Assembly (NCBI GenBank): GCA_017550335.1
Contig: JAFZPM010000047.1
Span: 62,001-126,000, forward strand
Reading direction: 5' to 3'
Length of the DNA: 64,000 bases
Origin: Paludibacteraceae bacterium
GTDB lineage: Bacteria; Bacteroidota; Bacteroidia; Bacteroidales; Paludibacteraceae
Part shown: positions 62,667 to 64,000 of the stretch, piece by piece
How positions within the stretch are numbered: the stretch's first letter is position 1
How the letters are laid out: the number at the start of each line of letters is the position of its first letter
The notes under the pieces: generated by a model
What the model was told of the DNA's origin: nothing
The model's input: the letters and a program-made list of their open reading frames with translations, nothing else
Database searches by the model: none
Position numbers and translations under genes: made by a program

Positions 62667-62724
62667 TGGGATGGCGGAGGGTGTCCATTCACCCTCTCCA
62701 ACCTGTTTTTGTATCCTCCATGGG

Positions 62725-63384
62725 ATGATGGTTTTTACGGTGGAATCGAGTGTTTTAAAGGATAAGGACTTCCGCATGTATTTGTGGGTCTTGCTGTTGT
62801 GCGTGCTAACTGTTTTCGGCTCGTATGACCCTACAGTGTGGCTTTTGGAGGTGGCTCCCGCCTTGTTGGGAATCCTTACTATCCTTATTTTGATAGCCAG
62901 AGGGGTGCATTTCCCGCCTTTCCTGAACGCCGTCTTTATCATTCATGCGTTCATCCTTACGGTGGGTGGCTATTTCTCGTATGCCAGGGTGCCACTCTTT
63001 AACCCTGATGATTTCATGGGCCAGGCGTTGGGATGGACCCGCAACAATTACGACAAATTGGGCCATTTCATGCAAGGTTTTACCCCTTATCTGGCTTGCA
63101 GGCAACTGCTCGCGGTGAGGGGTGTGAAGCAGACGGGATTCTTCCCTATCTTCCTTGCGGTGAGTGTCTCCCTTGCGGTGAGTGCGCTCTATGAGTTGAT
63201 CGAATACTCCACATGCGTTTTCTCCGTCGATGGCGCTGATGATTTTGTGGGGTCGCAGGGAGATCCGTTCGATACGCAGACAGACATGTTGGGCGCATTC
63301 ATCGGGGCTTTGGCCGCTGTCTTTATTTTCCTGAAATTCAGATGGAAGACAAACTTAAATTCTTGTGATGAGACTGGTTGCTAA
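62725..63384 (+). CDS. DUF2238 (YjdF-like) membrane protein
   Basis: An inner-membrane protein of about 219 residues with six predicted helices. ATG at 62725 or 62728 is taken as start; the frame is open further up to 62659. The family motif region NNYDKLGHFMQGFTPYL and the later ALYELIEYS and QGDPFDTQTDMLGAFIGAL match the DUF2238/YjdF pattern, whose conserved His, Glu and Asp lie near the membrane surface. Function unknown. The porin gene start overlaps its last 17 bp. Confidence 0.82.
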   Translation: MMVFTVESSVLKDKDFRMYLWVLLLCVLTVFGSYDPTVWLLEVAPALLGILTILILIARGVHFPPFLNAVFIIHAFILTVGGYFSYARVPLFNPDDFMGQALGWTRNNYDKLGHFMQGFTPYLACRQLLAVRGVKQTGFFPIFLAVSVSLAVSALYELIEYSTCVFSVDGADDFVGSQGDPFDTQTDMLGAFIGALAAVFIFLKFRWKTNLNSCDETGC

Positions 63385-64000
63385 TATATTTTTATCTTTT
63401 TCATTACTTATGGGGGTAATGACGGACGTCTGGGCTTCTGACTCCGATTCTTTGTCCTCATCTGCTCCCATTCCACCGACAAATTCCGACACATTGCTTT
63501 CTGCCGCGGGGAAGGATTCCGTCTCTGTCCGGGATTCGGCTGTCGCCCGAAAGTCCGTGAAGGATTCCTCCTTCGTTCCTTTGAAGGATCGGCAGATCTA
63601 TGGATGGCATTCGGACGGGGCGTTGGGGTTCCGCCGTGTGACGGAAATGGATACGACGATGGATCGGTTCTACATCAATAACCATCCGCTAAGGCATACG
63701 GTTAATCTACAGACGTTGGGTAACTTGGGCTCTCCGTCCCAGTCCGCCATATTCGCCGACCGGGTGAACAAGACGGATTTCTTGTTCTTCCGCCCTTATC
63801 AGAACTATTACCAGTCTATGGGCGATCTTGTTTTCTACAACACGAAAGATCCGTTCTCCATCTTAGAGTATTATGGTGGCGGTACCCATAACAGGGATAA
63901 CCGTTTCATCGATGGCTTGTTTACCGTGAATGCTAATTCCAAACTCAATTTCGGCATGTATGGAAATTGGACGAAGGCGTATGGTCCGTACCTCTCCCTC
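63368..64000 (+). CDS. Porin_10-type outer-membrane porin (3' end outside window)
   Basis: The frame is open from ATG 63368 to the window edge, 211 codons. A signal peptide (MRLVANIFLSFSLLMGVMTD...WAS) is followed by a Ser/Asp-rich linker, and then VNLQTLGNLGSPSQSAIFAD, FFRPYQNYYQ and FYNTKDPFSILEYYGGG, a pattern typical of the putative Bacteroidota porins (Porin_10). The barrel continues beyond 64000. It overlaps the DUF2238 gene by 17 bp in another frame, so translation may be coupled. Confidence 0.82.
   Translation, partial: MRLVANIFLSFSLLMGVMTDVWASDSDSLSSSAPIPPTNSDTLLSAAGKDSVSVRDSAVARKSVKDSSFVPLKDRQIYGWHSDGALGFRRVTEMDTTMDRFYINNHPLRHTVNLQTLGNLGSPSQSAIFADRVNKTDFLFFRPYQNYYQSMGDLVFYNTKDPFSILEYYGGGTHNRDNRFIDGLFTVNANSKLNFGMYGNWTKAYGPYLSL

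Overview
The window reads as ordinary chromosome of a Bacteroidales bacterium (phylum Bacteroidota). The evidence is the fused lpxC-fabZ gene, the ATP synthase order atpD-atpC-x-atpB-E-F-H-A-G, a complete nqrABCDEF sodium pump, many Cys-lipobox lipoproteins, a type IX secretion C-terminal domain, a TamL-type lipoprotein, and promoters of the Bacteroidota TAnnTTTG type rather than sigma-70 boxes. Genus cannot be fixed from the sequence. No CRISPR array, insertion sequence, phage or integrase was seen.

Layout. 1-11 kb: 3' part of htpG, then mostly minus-strand genes (MORN-repeat lipoprotein, tRNA-Arg(ACG), a TrmH-type methyltransferase behind a GH9 glycosidase, a barrel-like protein, a lytic transglycosylase, a UspA-type protein) with two small plus-strand lipoproteins. 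11-17.4 kb: ispE, glmM, tamL, tRNA-Arg(TCT), a repeat-rich spacer and thiD. 17.8-25 kb: the ATP synthase operon. 25-29.5 kb: a visibly A+T-richer accessory block of two lipoproteins, a cytoplasmic protein and a secreted cysteine protease (peptidase family C10) embedded in leucine-rich repeats; a dyad lies over the -33 region of its candidate promoter. 29.7-34.5 kb: minus-strand operon aminotransferase - LolC/E-like permease - tgt - lptG. 34.6-38.6 kb: a lipoprotein with caspase-fold-like motifs, groESL and a DUF2147 protein. 38.7-50 kb: a long co-oriented run pyrF - HD hydrolase - lpxD - lpxC/fabZ - lpxA - nqrABCDEF, coupling the first lipid A steps to the respiratory sodium pump. 50-58.7 kb: cysteine synthase and prfA, an SMP-30 lipoprotein, a large CotH-kinase T9SS cargo protein, a fic pseudogene and purM. 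58.9-60.5 kb: a tandem duplication of a membrane-protein gene together with the purM 5' end. 60.9-64 kb: phenylacetate-CoA ligase-like gene, ACT-domain protein, DUF2238 membrane protein and the start of a Porin_10-type porin.

The most unusual items are: the LRR-C10-LRR protease cluster; a tRNA-Arg(ACG) in which the near-universal G19-C56 pair is read as U19-A56; a Tgt with all three zinc cysteines replaced; the tandem duplication carrying a decaying copy of the purM promoter and start; the multiply broken fic gene; and a lipoprotein with His and Cys motifs placed as in clan CD peptidases.
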